Origin: Rhizobium sp. | GTDB lineage: Bacteria > Pseudomonadota > Gammaproteobacteria > Burkholderiales > Thiobacillaceae | Assembly (NCBI GenBank): GCA_019459285.1 | Contig: JAIBEL010000059.1 | Span: 1 to 37,586, forward strand | Reading direction: 5' to 3' | Length of the DNA stretch: 37,586 nucleotides | Shown here: in pieces, positions 16,002 through 25,083 of the stretch | Numbering within the stretch: the first letter of the stretch is position 1 | Layout of the letters: the number at the start of each line of letters is the position of its first letter | The notes under the pieces: generated by a model | Seen by the model: only the letters and a program-made list of their open reading frames with translations | Told to the model about the DNA's origin: nothing | Database searches by the model: none | Program-made: the position numbers and the translations under genes

Positions 16002-16792
16002 ATTCGTTGCCTCAGCGTGTGGCCGCGTGTCTGCACGCCCGTCTGCCGACGGACAAAACATGCTGTGTGCACGCGTTGTGGGCCGACTGGCGGGCGGGCC
16101 GGATCGATCTTGCGGCCGGAGCGCCGCGTGTTCCCGTCGACCAGCCTGGACAGCCGGAAAAACCCGAGTTGATCGCGCCGCACCAGGTGCCGCGCCGCCG
16201 CACCGACACGCCGGCCGGCCGGGCGGCGCTCATCCATGCGCTGGCGCATATCGAATTCAATGCCATCAATCTGGCGCTCGATGCGGCGCACCGCTTTACC
16301 GGCATGCCGCCGGCGTATTACGCCGACTGGCTTTCGGTTGCGGACGAGGAAGCGCTGCATTTCGAACTGTTGAGTGCGCATCTGGCGACGCTGGGGTTTG
16401 CCTACGGGGATTACCCGGCGCATAACGGCCTGTGGGAAATGGTGCTGAAAACCGCGCACGACCCGCTGGTGCGCATGGCGCTGGTGCCGCGCGTGCTGGA
16501 AGCGCGCGGGCTCGATGCCGCGCCGCTGATCGTCGACAAGCTGAAGGCCGCGCACGATACGCGCATGGTCGAGATCCTGGCCGTCATCGAACGCGACGAG
16601 ATCGGTCATGTCGCCATCGGCAGCCGCTGGTTCGGCTGGTTGTGCGCGGCACGTGGCCTGCAGCCGGATACGACATTTCGGCAGTTGCTGGTCGATTACG
16701 ACGCGCCGCCCCTGAAGCCGCCATTCAACCTGGCGGCGCGCCGCCAGGCTGGTTTCAGTGAATCTGAGCTGGACTGGCTGAGCGGGCTCTAG
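15983..16792 (+). CDS. DUF455 ferritin-like protein
   Basis: This protein of about 269 residues resembles the DUF455 group of the ferritin-like superfamily. Helices carry typical di-iron carboxylate/His patterns: AHIEFNAINLAL, DEEALHFELL, LEARGLDAAP and ERDEIGHVAIG. Such E...ExxH pairs suggest a di-iron site and an oxidase or hydroxylase activity, but the substrate of DUF455 proteins is not established. The start is uncertain: GTG 15983 overlaps the end of lptG, while TTG 16007 and GTG 16019 are alternatives in the same frame. It follows lptFG in one unit and ends three bases from a convergent gene. Confidence 0.82.
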   Translation: MGGSALDSLPQRVAACLHARLPTDKTCCVHALWADWRAGRIDLAAGAPRVPVDQPGQPEKPELIAPHQVPRRRTDTPAGRAALIHALAHIEFNAINLALDAAHRFTGMPPAYYADWLSVADEEALHFELLSAHLATLGFAYGDYPAHNGLWEMVLKTAHDPLVRMALVPRVLEARGLDAAPLIVDKLKAAHDTRMVEILAVIERDEIGHVAIGSRWFGWLCAARGLQPDTTFRQLLVDYDAPPLKPPFNLAARRQAGFSESELDWLSGL

Positions 16793-16795
16793 GGT

Positions 16796-17266
16796 TCACA
16801 AACCCAGCGTCGTCGCCGACACGCTGGCCGGCGAACGTTGCCACATGCCTTCGAAGCTCTGGTGCAGTGCTGTCGCATTGCCGGGATCGTCAGAGTGGAG
16901 GGTGCCATGCACCGCGGACTTGTCGGCGCGCAGCAGGACGCCGTGACGGTCGGCCAGCACAAACGCCTGGTCGGGACGGGGCGCGTCGGGGTCGGCCTGG
17001 CGGATTTCGAGGACATGGCCGAAATCCCGCAGCAGCAGCATCAGGCGGGGATGGTCGTGTGCGACGCGGCTGATGTCGTCGAGCAGCAGCTCGATGCGGC
17101 GTCCGCCGCCAGCCACGCAGAGAGCGCGCAATGCGGCAAGCCGCGCCGCATCGTCGAGGTCCAGCAGCTTCAGGTCATGGTCGTACACACGTAACTGGCG
17201 GTGCGTCGCAGCCACCAGCGTGTCGAATGCAGCACGCAATTCGGCAGGGGTTTCAAAGGCGTTCAT
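16796..17266 (-). CDS. Small conserved protein paired with a cupin oxygenase
   Basis: This 156-residue cytoplasmic protein has no signal peptide or membrane segment. It begins FETPAELRAAFDTLVAATHR and contains YDHDLKLLDLDDAARL and RRIELLLDD. I believe it matches an unnamed domain family (possibly DUF7931) seen beside RoxA-like cupins in betaproteobacteria, but cannot confirm it. Its start overlaps the cupin gene's stop by four bases, so the two are translationally coupled and probably work together. The pattern of a short His/Asp-containing helix followed by an LLLDD strand hints at a nucleic-acid or phosphate-related fold, but no catalytic motif is clear. Confidence 0.7.
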   Translation of the reverse strand: MNAFETPAELRAAFDTLVAATHRQLRVYDHDLKLLDLDDAARLAALRALCVAGGGRRIELLLDDISRVAHDHPRLMLLLRDFGHVLEIRQADPDAPRPDQAFVLADRHGVLLRADKSAVHGTLHSDDPGNATALHQSFEGMWQRSPASVSATTLGL

Positions 17267-18396
17267 GGGGTGTCGATCTCCAGCCAGCCGGCTTCATACC
17301 AATCGTACAGGCGCTCGCGCAGGGTGGCGGGCATGGGCGGCGTACCCCTTGCGGGTGCGAGATGGCGCTGGTCGGCCAGTTGCCGCAGTGCGGCGATCTC
17401 GCCTGCTGCGGGCGTGAAGACCTCGCCGTTGATGAAAAAACGCTTTCCGGCGAACAGCAGACGCGATTTGGAATTGAGCGCGACGCCATGCTTGTTCGTG
17501 TATTTATTGAAGGCGGCCCGGCTGAGCGGCGTGTCCGGCGCGTCGAAAAAAACATTCGGCTTGGGCTCGGACAGGTAGCGTCCGGCGAATTCGGCGACGT
17601 CGCGTTTGCTCCATTTGATTTTGGCGATCATGTCCTCGATCTGGCCCAGCATCGCGCGGCCGATTTCACCGGGATGGGCCTGCAGGCGCAGATCGGGGTC
17701 GGCATAGCGGCCTTCCAGCGCGATCGTGTCCTGCAGATGCATCAGAAAGCCGTGTGCCATTTCTTCGGTGGTGGGCGCGCGAAAACCGATCGAATAGGTC
17801 ATGCATTCGTCCTCGGCGACGCCGTAATGCGCGACATGCGGCGGCAGGTAGAGCATGTCGCCGGGGCCGAGCACCCATTCGTCTTCCGCTTCGAAACGGC
17901 GTAGGATTTTCAGCGGCACGTCGCCCAGGATCGTCAGGTCGGTCTGCGTGCTGATCCGCCAGCGACGGTGTCCCTGTCCCTGCAGCAGGAAGACGTCATA
18001 GGAATCGAAATGCGGCCCCACGCTGCCGCCGGATACGGCGTAACTCACCATCAGGTCGTCGAGGCGGGCATGCGGGATGAAGTTGAAGCGCGCCAGCAAG
18101 GCGTCGGCTGCGGGCAGGAGGTGGTTGAGCGACTGTACCAGCAGCGTCCAGTCGGTTTTGGGCAGGCGCTTGAAATCGCGTTTCCTGAATGGGCCGTGGT
18201 CGAGCTGCCAGTGCGTGCCGCTGCCCTGGACCAACCGCGATTCCACATCGTCGCGGGCGGCCAGTTGCCGCATCTCGCCGGGAGACAGGAGGCCGGTGAA
18301 GCCAGGTACGGCATTGCGGATCAGGAGAGGGCGCTTGTGCCAGACATCGCGCAGGAAACGGGCGGGGCTCAAGCCACCGAGCAGGGCAGTCATCAT
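17263..18396 (-). CDS. Cupin (JmjC-type) ribosomal protein oxygenase, RoxA/YcfD-like
   Basis: This 377-residue 2-oxoglutarate/Fe(II) oxygenase is of the YcfD/RoxA type. The metal-binding facial triad is visible as H129-F-D131 (GPHFDSYDVF) and a distal His at 187 or 190 (LPPHVAHYG). In E. coli, YcfD hydroxylates an arginine of ribosomal protein uL16. The conserved N-terminal part (FLRDVWHKRPLLIRNAVPGF) and the C-terminal helical extension agree with that family. It overlaps its downstream partner by four bases and is divergent from bcp, only 75 bases away. Substrate is inferred from the family. Confidence 0.85.
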   Translation of the reverse strand: MMTALLGGLSPARFLRDVWHKRPLLIRNAVPGFTGLLSPGEMRQLAARDDVESRLVQGSGTHWQLDHGPFRKRDFKRLPKTDWTLLVQSLNHLLPAADALLARFNFIPHARLDDLMVSYAVSGGSVGPHFDSYDVFLLQGQGHRRWRISTQTDLTILGDVPLKILRRFEAEDEWVLGPGDMLYLPPHVAHYGVAEDECMTYSIGFRAPTTEEMAHGFLMHLQDTIALEGRYADPDLRLQAHPGEIGRAMLGQIEDMIAKIKWSKRDVAEFAGRYLSEPKPNVFFDAPDTPLSRAAFNKYTNKHGVALNSKSRLLFAGKRFFINGEVFTPAAGEIAALRQLADQRHLAPARGTPPMPATLRERLYDWYEAGWLEIDTP

Positions 18397-18471
18397 GGAC
18401 GCGATTATAGCGATGCGGCACCTGCAGGGCTGTTAGAATGCTGCCGGAAAGACACTAAGGCGGAGTAACCC

Positions 18472-18936
18472 ATGCTGAAAGCAGGAGATCGGGCGCCGGA
18501 CTTTTCCAACCCCGACGCGGACATGAACATCGTCGAGTTGTCCCAGTTCCGGGGCAAGACGCTGGTGCTGTATTTCTATGTGCGCGACGACACGCCGGGC
18601 TGCACGACCGAAGCGATCGAATTTTCCGAACTGGAAGACGCGTTTTCCAAATTGGGTGCCGCCGTACTCGGCGTTTCGCGCGACGATTGCATCAAGCATG
18701 GCGAGTTTCGCGACAAGCACGGCATCAGCGTGAGGCTGCTGGCCGACAAGGAACAGGCCACCTGTACGGCATATGGCGTACTGCAGGACAAGGAAGTGGA
18801 TGGCGTCATGCGCAAGAGCATGGTGCGCTCCACCTTCATCATCGACAAACGGGGCGTCATCCGTCACGCACTGTATGGCGTTTCCAGCCGCGGCCATGCG
18901 GCGGAAGTGCTCCAACTGGTAAAGGAACTCAAGTGA
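18472..18936 (+). CDS. bcp: Peroxiredoxin, BCP/PrxQ type
   Basis: This 154-residue thiol peroxidase reduces hydroperoxides using thioredoxin-type donors. The peroxidatic cysteine is Cys44 in DDTPGCTTEA. The resolving cysteine five residues later, found in E. coli Bcp, is Ile49 here. Other cysteines are Cys73 (DDCIKH) and Cys98 (ATCTAYG), so the disulfide partner must differ, or the enzyme works as a 1-Cys type. A GGAG site (18461-18464) precedes the ATG. Its stop overlaps the GTG start of slyD by four bases. Confidence 0.92.
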   Translation: MLKAGDRAPDFSNPDADMNIVELSQFRGKTLVLYFYVRDDTPGCTTEAIEFSELEDAFSKLGAAVLGVSRDDCIKHGEFRDKHGISVRLLADKEQATCTAYGVLQDKEVDGVMRKSMVRSTFIIDKRGVIRHALYGVSSRGHAAEVLQLVKELK

Positions 18937-19415
18937 ATATTGGCAAGGATACCGTGGTCACCATCACCTATATCGTCAAGGATATGGACGGCAAGCTGCT
19001 GGAGGAAAGCGACGAGCCGGTCAGCTATCTGCACGGCGGCTACGACAACATTTTCCCGCTGGTGGAACAGGCGCTGGAAGGCAAGGCCGTCGGCGAGACC
19101 GTCGAGCTCAAGTTGCAGCCGGCCGATGCATTCGGCGAATTCGAGGAAGATCTGGTGCGGCTGGAACCGCGCGAGTCCTTTCCCGCCGACATCGAGATTG
19201 GCATGCAATTCGTCGGCTCGCCGGTCGACGGCAGCGAGGAAGTGCTCTACACCGTGACCGACGTCGCCGAAGACAAGGTGGTGGTAGACGGCAATCACCC
19301 TTATGCCGGCCAGGCCGTGCATTTTCAGTGCGTCGTGGCCGACGTGCGTGCGGCGACGGCAGACGAAGTCGCCCATCGTCACGCGCACGGTGCGCACGGC
19401 CATCACCATCATTAA
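18933..19415 (+). CDS. slyD: FKBP-type peptidyl-prolyl isomerase, SlyD-like
   Basis: This 160-residue FKBP-domain chaperone/isomerase has the SlyD layout: a split FKBP domain (VVTITYIVKDMDGKLLEES; LVEQALEGKAVGE) with an inserted flap region (DAFGEFEEDLV), and a short His-rich tail (HRHAHGAHGHHHH) that probably binds nickel or other metals. The start is GTG at 18933, inside the end of bcp (GTGA overlap). The tail is shorter than in E. coli SlyD. Likely roles are protein folding and metal delivery. Confidence 0.9.
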   Translation: MNIGKDTVVTITYIVKDMDGKLLEESDEPVSYLHGGYDNIFPLVEQALEGKAVGETVELKLQPADAFGEFEEDLVRLEPRESFPADIEIGMQFVGSPVDGSEEVLYTVTDVAEDKVVVDGNHPYAGQAVHFQCVVADVRAATADEVAHRHAHGAHGHHHH

Positions 19416-19447
19416 GCCGCATGGCGCCGAATCGGATGGTAAAAGGC

Positions 19448-19482
19448 GCCGGGCTGCTAAAATGCCCGGCTGACCTGTTTTT
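19448..19482 (+). terminator. Terminator after slyD
   Basis: A perfect 7-bp GC stem, GCCGGGC (19448-19454) with GCCCGGC (19464-19470), has a 9-base loop. A T5 run (19478-19482) follows after seven bases. The loop also contains TAAAAT (19458-19463), a near-consensus -10 box for accA, but no -35 was seen. Confidence 0.55.
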
Positions 19483-19506
19483 GTGACAGTTTGATAAAGA
19501 CCACCG

Positions 19507-20475
19507 ATGAAAACCACTTTCCTCGATTTCGAGCAGCCGATTGCGGAGCTCGAAGCCAAGATCGAAGAACTACGCTTTGTGCAGGATGACTCCGCGCTGG
19601 ATATCTCGGAAGAAATTCGCCGCCTGCAGAAGAAGAGTCAGACGCTGACCAAGGACATCTACGCCAAGCTCAATGCCTGGCAGGTGTCGCAGGTGGCGCG
19701 CCATCCCCAGCGGCCGTATACGCTCGACTACGTGCAGGGGCTGTTCACCGATTTCGTCGAACTGCACGGCGATCGCGCCTATGCCGACGATGCCGCGATC
19801 GTCGGCGGCATGGCCCGCTTCAACGGCGAGCCGGTGATGGTGATCGGCCATCAGAAGGGCCGCGACACCAAGGAAAAGATTGTCCGCAATTTCGGCATGC
19901 CGCGTCCCGAAGGCTATCGCAAGGCGCTGCGGCTGATGCGTCTCGCCGAGAAATTCAGCCTGCCGATTTTCACCTTCATCGATACGCCGGGCGCCTACCC
20001 TGGAATTGGTGCGGAGGAACGCGGGCAATCCGAGGCGATCGCGCGCAATCTCTATGTGATGGCCGAACTGAAAACGCCGATCGTGTGCACCATCGTCGGC
20101 GAAGGCGGTTCGGGCGGCGCGCTGGCGATCGGCGTCGGCGACCGCATGCTGATCCTGCAGTACTCCACTTATTCGGTGATCTCGCCGGAAGGCTGTGCCT
20201 CGATCCTGTGGAAGAGCGCCGACAAGGCCTCGGTTGCCGCCGAAACGCTGGGCATTACCGCCGACCGTCTGAAAGCCAACGGGCTGGTCGACCGTGTTGT
20301 CGAAGAACCGCTGGGCGGTGCGCAGCGCGACTGGGATGCCATGTTCCAGGCGATGCGCCGCGCCCTGACCGATACCCTCGCCGAATTGCGCAAACAGCCG
20401 CTCGACGCCCTGTTGGATACGCGTTACCAGCGTCTGCGGGCGTATGGAAGCTTCAAGGAAATCCCCGTCAAATAA
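19507..20475 (+). CDS. accA: Acetyl-CoA carboxylase carboxyltransferase subunit alpha
   Basis: This 322-residue AccA transfers carboxyl from carboxybiotin to acetyl-CoA together with AccD, the first committed step of fatty-acid synthesis. The family start ([20 protein letters not shown]) and the crotonase-fold motifs [28 protein letters not shown] and [11 protein letters not shown] are all present. Its length is typical. tilS follows in the same direction and starts within about 30 bases of the stop, a common accA-tilS pairing. Confidence 0.96.
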   Translation: MKTTFLDFEQPIAELEAKIEELRFVQDDSALDISEEIRRLQKKSQTLTKDIYAKLNAWQVSQVARHPQRPYTLDYVQGLFTDFVELHGDRAYADDAAIVGGMARFNGEPVMVIGHQKGRDTKEKIVRNFGMPRPEGYRKALRLMRLAEKFSLPIFTFIDTPGAYPGIGAEERGQSEAIARNLYVMAELKTPIVCTIVGEGGSGGALAIGVGDRMLILQYSTYSVISPEGCASILWKSADKASVAAETLGITADRLKANGLVDRVVEEPLGGAQRDWDAMFQAMRRALTDTLAELRKQPLDALLDTRYQRLRAYGSFKEIPVK

Positions 20476-20500
20476 GGCGATCGTTGCAGAGGTAGCGGAC

Positions 20501-21787
20501 GTGCTTGGCCGTCACGTTCCTCCGCACGCGCGACTGACGCTGGCCCTGTCGGGCGGACTCGACTCGGTCGTCCTGCTGCATGCCCTGCTGGCGTTGCGCG
20601 CCCCGCATCCGTTCGAACTGCAGGCGGTGCACGTGCACCATGGCCTGTCGCCCCATGCGGACGACTGGGCCGATTCCTGCGACCGGCTATGCGCAGCGCA
20701 CGCAGTTGAATTGGCCATCCATCGCGTGCAGATCGCGCGCGACGACCCGGCCGGCGTCGAGGCGGCCGCGCGGCGGGAACGCCAGCGCATCTTTGCCGCG
20801 CTGGATGCGGATTTCCTGCTCACGGCACATCATCAGGACGATCAGGCCGAGACGCTTCTCCTGCAATTGCTGCGCGGCGCGGGGCCGAAAGGCTTGGCGG
20901 CCATGGCCGAACGGCAAGGCCGGCCCGGCTGGCGCGCAGCCCAGTTGCGGCCGCTGCTGTCCATTCCTCGCGTCGAGTTGTTGCGCGTCGCGCAGAAACA
21001 GGGCCTTGCGTGGGTCGACGACGAAAGCAACCGGGACACCCGATATCGCCGCAACGCGCTGCGTCAGCAGGTGATGCCGTTGCTGGCGCAGCATTTTCCC
21101 GGCGCCGGCCGCACCCTGGCACGTGCGGCCGCACTGCAGGCCGATGCCGCAGAATTGCTGGACGACCTGGCGCGGCTGGATGCACGGGAGGCCATCGCTG
21201 GCGACCGTCTCGACTGTGCCGCGCTGGCACGCCTCTCGACTGTGCGAGCCCGCAACCTGCTGCGCCACTTCATCGAGCAGCACGGCCAGGCCATGCCCAG
21301 CCTGCGCCGGCTCGACGAGGCCCTGCACCAGTTGCGGGATGCGCATGAGGATGCACGCGTGCGCGTCAATCTGGGACAGATGGAAGTGTGGCGCTACCGC
21401 GGCGGTGCCTATCTGGTGCCGCCGGCGCCGCGCTGGGCGGAGCCGGTACGCTGGCAGGGCGAAGCGGCAATCTGGGTGCCGGCCGCCGGAGTCCGTGTGC
21501 GGATGGACCGGGCGAGCGGAACGGGACTGCGGCAGACGGTGTTGGCAGCAGGCGAAGTCACGCTTGGCGTACGGGCGGGCGGTGAGCACCTTCGGTTGCA
21601 TGCCGGCGGTCCCCGACGCAGCCTGAAGAATCTGTTGCAGGAACACGGGATCCCGCCCTGGCAGCGGGCGCGTATGCCGCTGATGTGGTGTGACGGCCGA
21701 CTGGTGTGGGCGGCGGGAATCGGCTTCGAAGCCGACCTGAGCGCCGCGCCCGATGAGGCGGGGATGCTGCCGCATGTCGAACCCTGA
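20501..21787 (+). CDS. tilS: tRNA(Ile)-lysidine synthetase
   Basis: TilS modifies the wobble cytidine of the AUA-reading tRNA-Ile to lysidine, an essential step in bacteria. The ATP PP-loop motif SGGLDS is near the N-terminus, followed by HVHHGLSPHADDWA, HHQDDQAETLLL and NRDTRYRRN. The C-terminal half has the TilS substrate-binding domains. I place the start at GTG 20501 because GAGGT (20489-20493) is well spaced before it and the protein then begins VLGRHVPPHARL. An in-frame ATG at 20444 would overlap accA by 32 bases and has no visible ribosome-binding site. Confidence 0.93.
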   Translation: MLGRHVPPHARLTLALSGGLDSVVLLHALLALRAPHPFELQAVHVHHGLSPHADDWADSCDRLCAAHAVELAIHRVQIARDDPAGVEAAARRERQRIFAALDADFLLTAHHQDDQAETLLLQLLRGAGPKGLAAMAERQGRPGWRAAQLRPLLSIPRVELLRVAQKQGLAWVDDESNRDTRYRRNALRQQVMPLLAQHFPGAGRTLARAAALQADAAELLDDLARLDAREAIAGDRLDCAALARLSTVRARNLLRHFIEQHGQAMPSLRRLDEALHQLRDAHEDARVRVNLGQMEVWRYRGGAYLVPPAPRWAEPVRWQGEAAIWVPAAGVRVRMDRASGTGLRQTVLAAGEVTLGVRAGGEHLRLHAGGPRRSLKNLLQEHGIPPWQRARMPLMWCDGRLVWAAGIGFEADLSAAPDEAGMLPHVEP

Positions 21788-21944
21788 TGGGCCAGGGCGT
21801 TGCGCGCGCCCGGCAGATCCCGCAAACCGCCGCCGGCCGGCAGGACAAGACAGTCCGGGGTGGCCCATGTTATTCTAGCGGGCTGATTTTCATGGTTTTT
21901 TGAACCTTTTTTCCTGTTTTTCCTCTTTTGTCTGGAGCATATAC

Positions 21945-22373
21945 ATGGCTGTTCAGCGCACTTTTTCCATCATCAAACCCGATGCCGTCGCCAAGAACGT
22001 GATTGGCAAGATCGTCAGCCGCTTCGAGAGCAACGGTCTCAAGGTCGTGGCATCGAAAATGAAGCATCTGTCGCGCCAGGAAGCCGAGGGCTTTTACGCC
22101 GTGCACCGCGAGCGCCCCTTCTTCAAGGATCTGGTCGATTTCATGATTTCCGGCCCCGTCGTGCTGCAGGTCCTGGAAGGTGAAGACGCGATCGCCAAGA
22201 ACCGCGCGCTGATGGGCGCGACCGACCCGAAGAAGGCCGAAGCGGGCACCATCCGCGCCGACTTCGCCGAGAGCATCGATGCCAATGCCGTGCACGGCTC
22301 CGACGCCCCGGAAACCGCGGCGATCGAAATCGCCTATTTCTTCCCCGCCAGCGAAGTCTACGCGGGCCGCTAA
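21945..22373 (+). CDS. ndk: Nucleoside diphosphate kinase
   Basis: This 142-residue Ndk balances nucleoside triphosphate pools by phosphoryl transfer through a histidine. The substrate motif [11 protein letters not shown], the catalytic region [20 protein letters not shown] and the conserved kpn-loop Arg-rich segment are all present. The start at ATG 21945 follows TGGAG (21933-21937). A weak promoter candidate lies upstream (AAGACA 21847-21852, TATTCT 21871-21876, spacer 18). It heads the long operon ndk-rlmN-pilW-rodZ-ispG-hisS-yfgM-bamB-der. Confidence 0.97.
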   Translation: MAVQRTFSIIKPDAVAKNVIGKIVSRFESNGLKVVASKMKHLSRQEAEGFYAVHRERPFFKDLVDFMISGPVVLQVLEGEDAIAKNRALMGATDPKKAEAGTIRADFAESIDANAVHGSDAPETAAIEIAYFFPASEVYAGR

Positions 22374-22382
22374 ACCCTACGC

Positions 22383-23486
22383 ATGCCGCAGAATCTGCTC
22401 GATTTCGATCTGGATGGCCTGACCGCCTGGTTCACCGAACTCGGCGAAAAGCCGTTTCGCGCCCGTCAGGTGTTCCACTGGATGCACCAGTCCGGCGTGG
22501 CCGATTTCGCGCAGATGACCGACATTGCCAAGAGCCTGCGCGAGAAGCTGCAGCAGCAGGCGGTGGTGCACGCGCCGGCGATAAGCTATGCGCACACGTC
22601 GGCGGATGGTACGCGCAAGTGGCTGTTCGACGTCGGCGTGGCCAACGGTATCGAAACCGTGTTCATCCCGGAGGAGGACCGCGGCACGCTGTGCGTATCG
22701 TCGCAGGTTGGTTGCGCGCTGGAGTGCACGTTCTGTTCGACCGGGCGGCAGGGCTTCAACCGCAACCTGACGGTGGCCGAGATCATCGGGCAGGTGTGGG
22801 TGGCGCATCACAGCCTCAAGACCGAGCCCAACCGTACCACTGGCGAAATCTCCGACCGGCCGGTTACCAACGTGGTGATGATGGGAATGGGCGAGCCGCT
22901 GGCGAACTTCGAAAACGTGGTGACTGCTCTCGGCATCATGCTTGACGACCATGCCTACGGCCTGTCGCGGCGGCGGGTGACGGTATCCACATCCGGCCTG
23001 GTGCCGGCGATGGACCGCCTGGCCGAGCGTTGTCCGGTGGCGCTGGCGGTGAGCCTGCATGCGCCCAACGATGCGTTGCGCGACCAGATCGTGCCGATCA
23101 ACAAGAAGTATCCCCTGCGTGAACTGATGGCGGCGTGCCGGCGTTATCTGGTGCATGCGCCGCGCGACTTCATCACCTTCGAATACGTGTTGCTGGCAGG
23201 CGTGAACGACCAGCCCGAGCATGCGCGCCAGTTGATCGAACTGACGCGCGACGTGCCGTGCAAGTTCAACCTCATTCCCTTCAATCCTTTCCCGGACTCG
23301 GGCTACGAAAAACCGCGGGCAGAGTCGATGCGCGTGTTTCGCCAGATCCTGCAGGATGCCGGCTTGGTGGTGACCACGCGCAAGACGCGCGGCGACGATA
23401 TCGATGCGGCCTGCGGGCAGCTCGCCGGGAAAGTCGCGGACAAGAGCGGACGTGTCATGAAACGAATGCATAAGGAGGCAGCGTGA
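22383..23486 (+). CDS. rlmN: 23S rRNA/tRNA adenine-C2 methyltransferase (radical SAM)
   Basis: This 367-residue radical-SAM enzyme methylates C2 of A2503 in 23S rRNA and A37 in some tRNAs. The iron-sulfur motif is [11 protein letters not shown] (Cx3Cx2C). The methyl-carrying cysteine near the C-terminus is seen in DIDAACGQL. The GEPL motif ([13 protein letters not shown]) binds SAM. It starts nine bases after ndk and overlaps pilW by four bases (GTGA), consistent with coupled translation. Confidence 0.97.
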   Translation: MPQNLLDFDLDGLTAWFTELGEKPFRARQVFHWMHQSGVADFAQMTDIAKSLREKLQQQAVVHAPAISYAHTSADGTRKWLFDVGVANGIETVFIPEEDRGTLCVSSQVGCALECTFCSTGRQGFNRNLTVAEIIGQVWVAHHSLKTEPNRTTGEISDRPVTNVVMMGMGEPLANFENVVTALGIMLDDHAYGLSRRRVTVSTSGLVPAMDRLAERCPVALAVSLHAPNDALRDQIVPINKKYPLRELMAACRRYLVHAPRDFITFEYVLLAGVNDQPEHARQLIELTRDVPCKFNLIPFNPFPDSGYEKPRAESMRVFRQILQDAGLVVTTRKTRGDDIDAACGQLAGKVADKSGRVMKRMHKEAA

Positions 23487-24259
23487 AGAAATGGGCAGGG
23501 GTACTGGTTACCGCGGCATTGCTGGCGGGCTGCGCGGCGCAGCCGATGGACGGAAGCGGCGGTGTGGCCGCCAGCGAGGCCGACAGCCAGAGCCGCGAAC
23601 GTGCCCGTGCCTTCACGGATCTGGCCGGGGCCTATGTCGCGCGTACCCAGTACAAGGTCGCGCTCGACGAGTTGCGCAAGGCGATCACGGCCGACAATCG
23701 CTACGGTCCGGCCTACAACGTCTACGGCATGATCTACATGGACTTGGCCGAGGACAAGCTGGCTGAGGAAAACTTTCGTCGCGCCATCGAACTCGATCGC
23801 AACGACTCGAACGCGCACAACAACTACGGCTGGTTTCTCTGTACCCGCGGCCGCTACGATGAAGGCCTGGCGCAATTCAGCGCTGCCATTCGCAACCCTT
23901 TGTACACGCAGCCCGAGCTGGCCATGACCAATGCCGGTTTGTGCGCCGAGAAGAAGGGCGATATCGCGCTGGCCGAGGCCAATCTGGGCAAAGCGCTCAA
24001 ACTGCAGCCCGATAACCCCAACTCGGTCCTCAAGCTGGCCGGACTGTATTTCCGCCAGGGGCGCCTGGTGGAAGCGCAGCGCCTGCTGGGGCGCCATGAC
24101 GAGCTGGCGCCGCCGTCCGCCGAAAGCCTGTGGCTGGGTGTGCGGCTGGAACGCAAGCTGGGCGATCGGGCGCAGGAAGCTGCCTATGCCTTGCAACTGC
24201 GCAAACGCTTCCCCGATTCGAACGAGACGCAGCAGATGCTGACGGGACATTTCGAATGA
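23483..24259 (+). CDS. pilW: Type IV pilus biogenesis/stability lipoprotein PilW (PilF)
   Basis: This 258-residue lipoprotein has a short leader with lipobox LLAGC (Cys16 approximately), then TPR repeats from about residue 40 to 230 (for example [31 protein letters not shown]). PilW/PilF is an outer-membrane pilotin that helps the PilQ secretin assemble. The start is GTG 23483 within the rlmN stop; the stop overlaps rodZ in ATGA. The position between rlmN and rodZ is the conserved proteobacterial arrangement and supports the name over a generic TPR lipoprotein. Confidence 0.92.
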   Translation: MKKWAGVLVTAALLAGCAAQPMDGSGGVAASEADSQSRERARAFTDLAGAYVARTQYKVALDELRKAITADNRYGPAYNVYGMIYMDLAEDKLAEENFRRAIELDRNDSNAHNNYGWFLCTRGRYDEGLAQFSAAIRNPLYTQPELAMTNAGLCAEKKGDIALAEANLGKALKLQPDNPNSVLKLAGLYFRQGRLVEAQRLLGRHDELAPPSAESLWLGVRLERKLGDRAQEAAYALQLRKRFPDSNETQQMLTGHFE

Positions 24260-25083
24260 GTGAGAACGGGCTGGCCTCGGTCGGCCAGATTTTGCGGGAG
24301 GCACGCGAAGCGCAGGGCATCACGCTGGACAATGCGGCCGTGCGCCTGCGTCTGATGCATCGCCAGGTGGAGGCGATGGAACGGGACGACTTCGAGAGTC
24401 TGGGCCAGCCCGTATTCGCACGCGGCTTTGTGCGGAACTATGCGCGTCTGTTGGGGCTGGTGCCGGAGTCCCTGTTGGCGCGCATGGATGGTGCCCCGGC
24501 CGAACCGGCTGCGTTCGCCCCGACCGAACCGGCCCTGCCGCGGTCATGGCTGACTTCTCCGTGGCTGATCCTGTCGCTGCTCGGCTTGTTGGTGGTAGTA
24601 GCCGCGCCGGTCGCGTTGTATGCATGGCTCAACAGCGATGGGGGCGAGCGCCCCCACGATCCGAGACCGGCCGCCATGCAGCCGCGTCCGGCACCGGCCG
24701 CCGCCACCGCGCCTGCCGCGGCACCGGCTGATGTCGCAGTGCTGGCTACCCCGGCAGCGCCCGTGCCGCCCGCTACTCCGGCCGCAGCGGACGGCACGCC
24801 GCCTGAGGCTACGACGCCTGCGACGGCCGAGCCCGCGGCGGATGGCAGTGTGCTGCACCTCGATTTCGGTGACGAATCCTGGACCGAGATCAAGGATGCC
24901 AGCGGCCGCATGCTGATGCGTCAGCTGAATCCCGCAGGCAGCAGCGCGGATGTTCACGGCCAGCCTCCCTTCGATGTGGTGATCGGCAATGCCGCGCAAG
25001 TGCAGGTGACGTACAACGGCCGCCCCATCGACCTGAAACCCTTTATTGACGTGACGGTTGCCCGCTTCACGCTGGAAGAATGA
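24256..25083 (+). CDS. rodZ: Cytoskeleton protein RodZ
   Basis: This 275-residue bitopic membrane protein couples MreB filaments to the cell-wall elongation machinery. Domains in order: a cytoplasmic helix-turn-helix ([20 protein letters not shown], to about residue 75), one membrane segment (about 96-118, [20 protein letters not shown]), a Pro/Ala/Thr-rich periplasmic linker (about 125-195) and a C-terminal DUF4115 domain ([17 protein letters not shown] onward). The start at ATG 24256 is chosen for its four-base overlap with the pilW stop; the stop likewise overlaps ispG. Confidence 0.94.
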   Translation: MSENGLASVGQILREAREAQGITLDNAAVRLRLMHRQVEAMERDDFESLGQPVFARGFVRNYARLLGLVPESLLARMDGAPAEPAAFAPTEPALPRSWLTSPWLILSLLGLLVVVAAPVALYAWLNSDGGERPHDPRPAAMQPRPAPAAATAPAAAPADVAVLATPAAPVPPATPAAADGTPPEATTPATAEPAADGSVLHLDFGDESWTEIKDASGRMLMRQLNPAGSSADVHGQPPFDVVIGNAAQVQVTYNGRPIDLKPFIDVTVARFTLEE

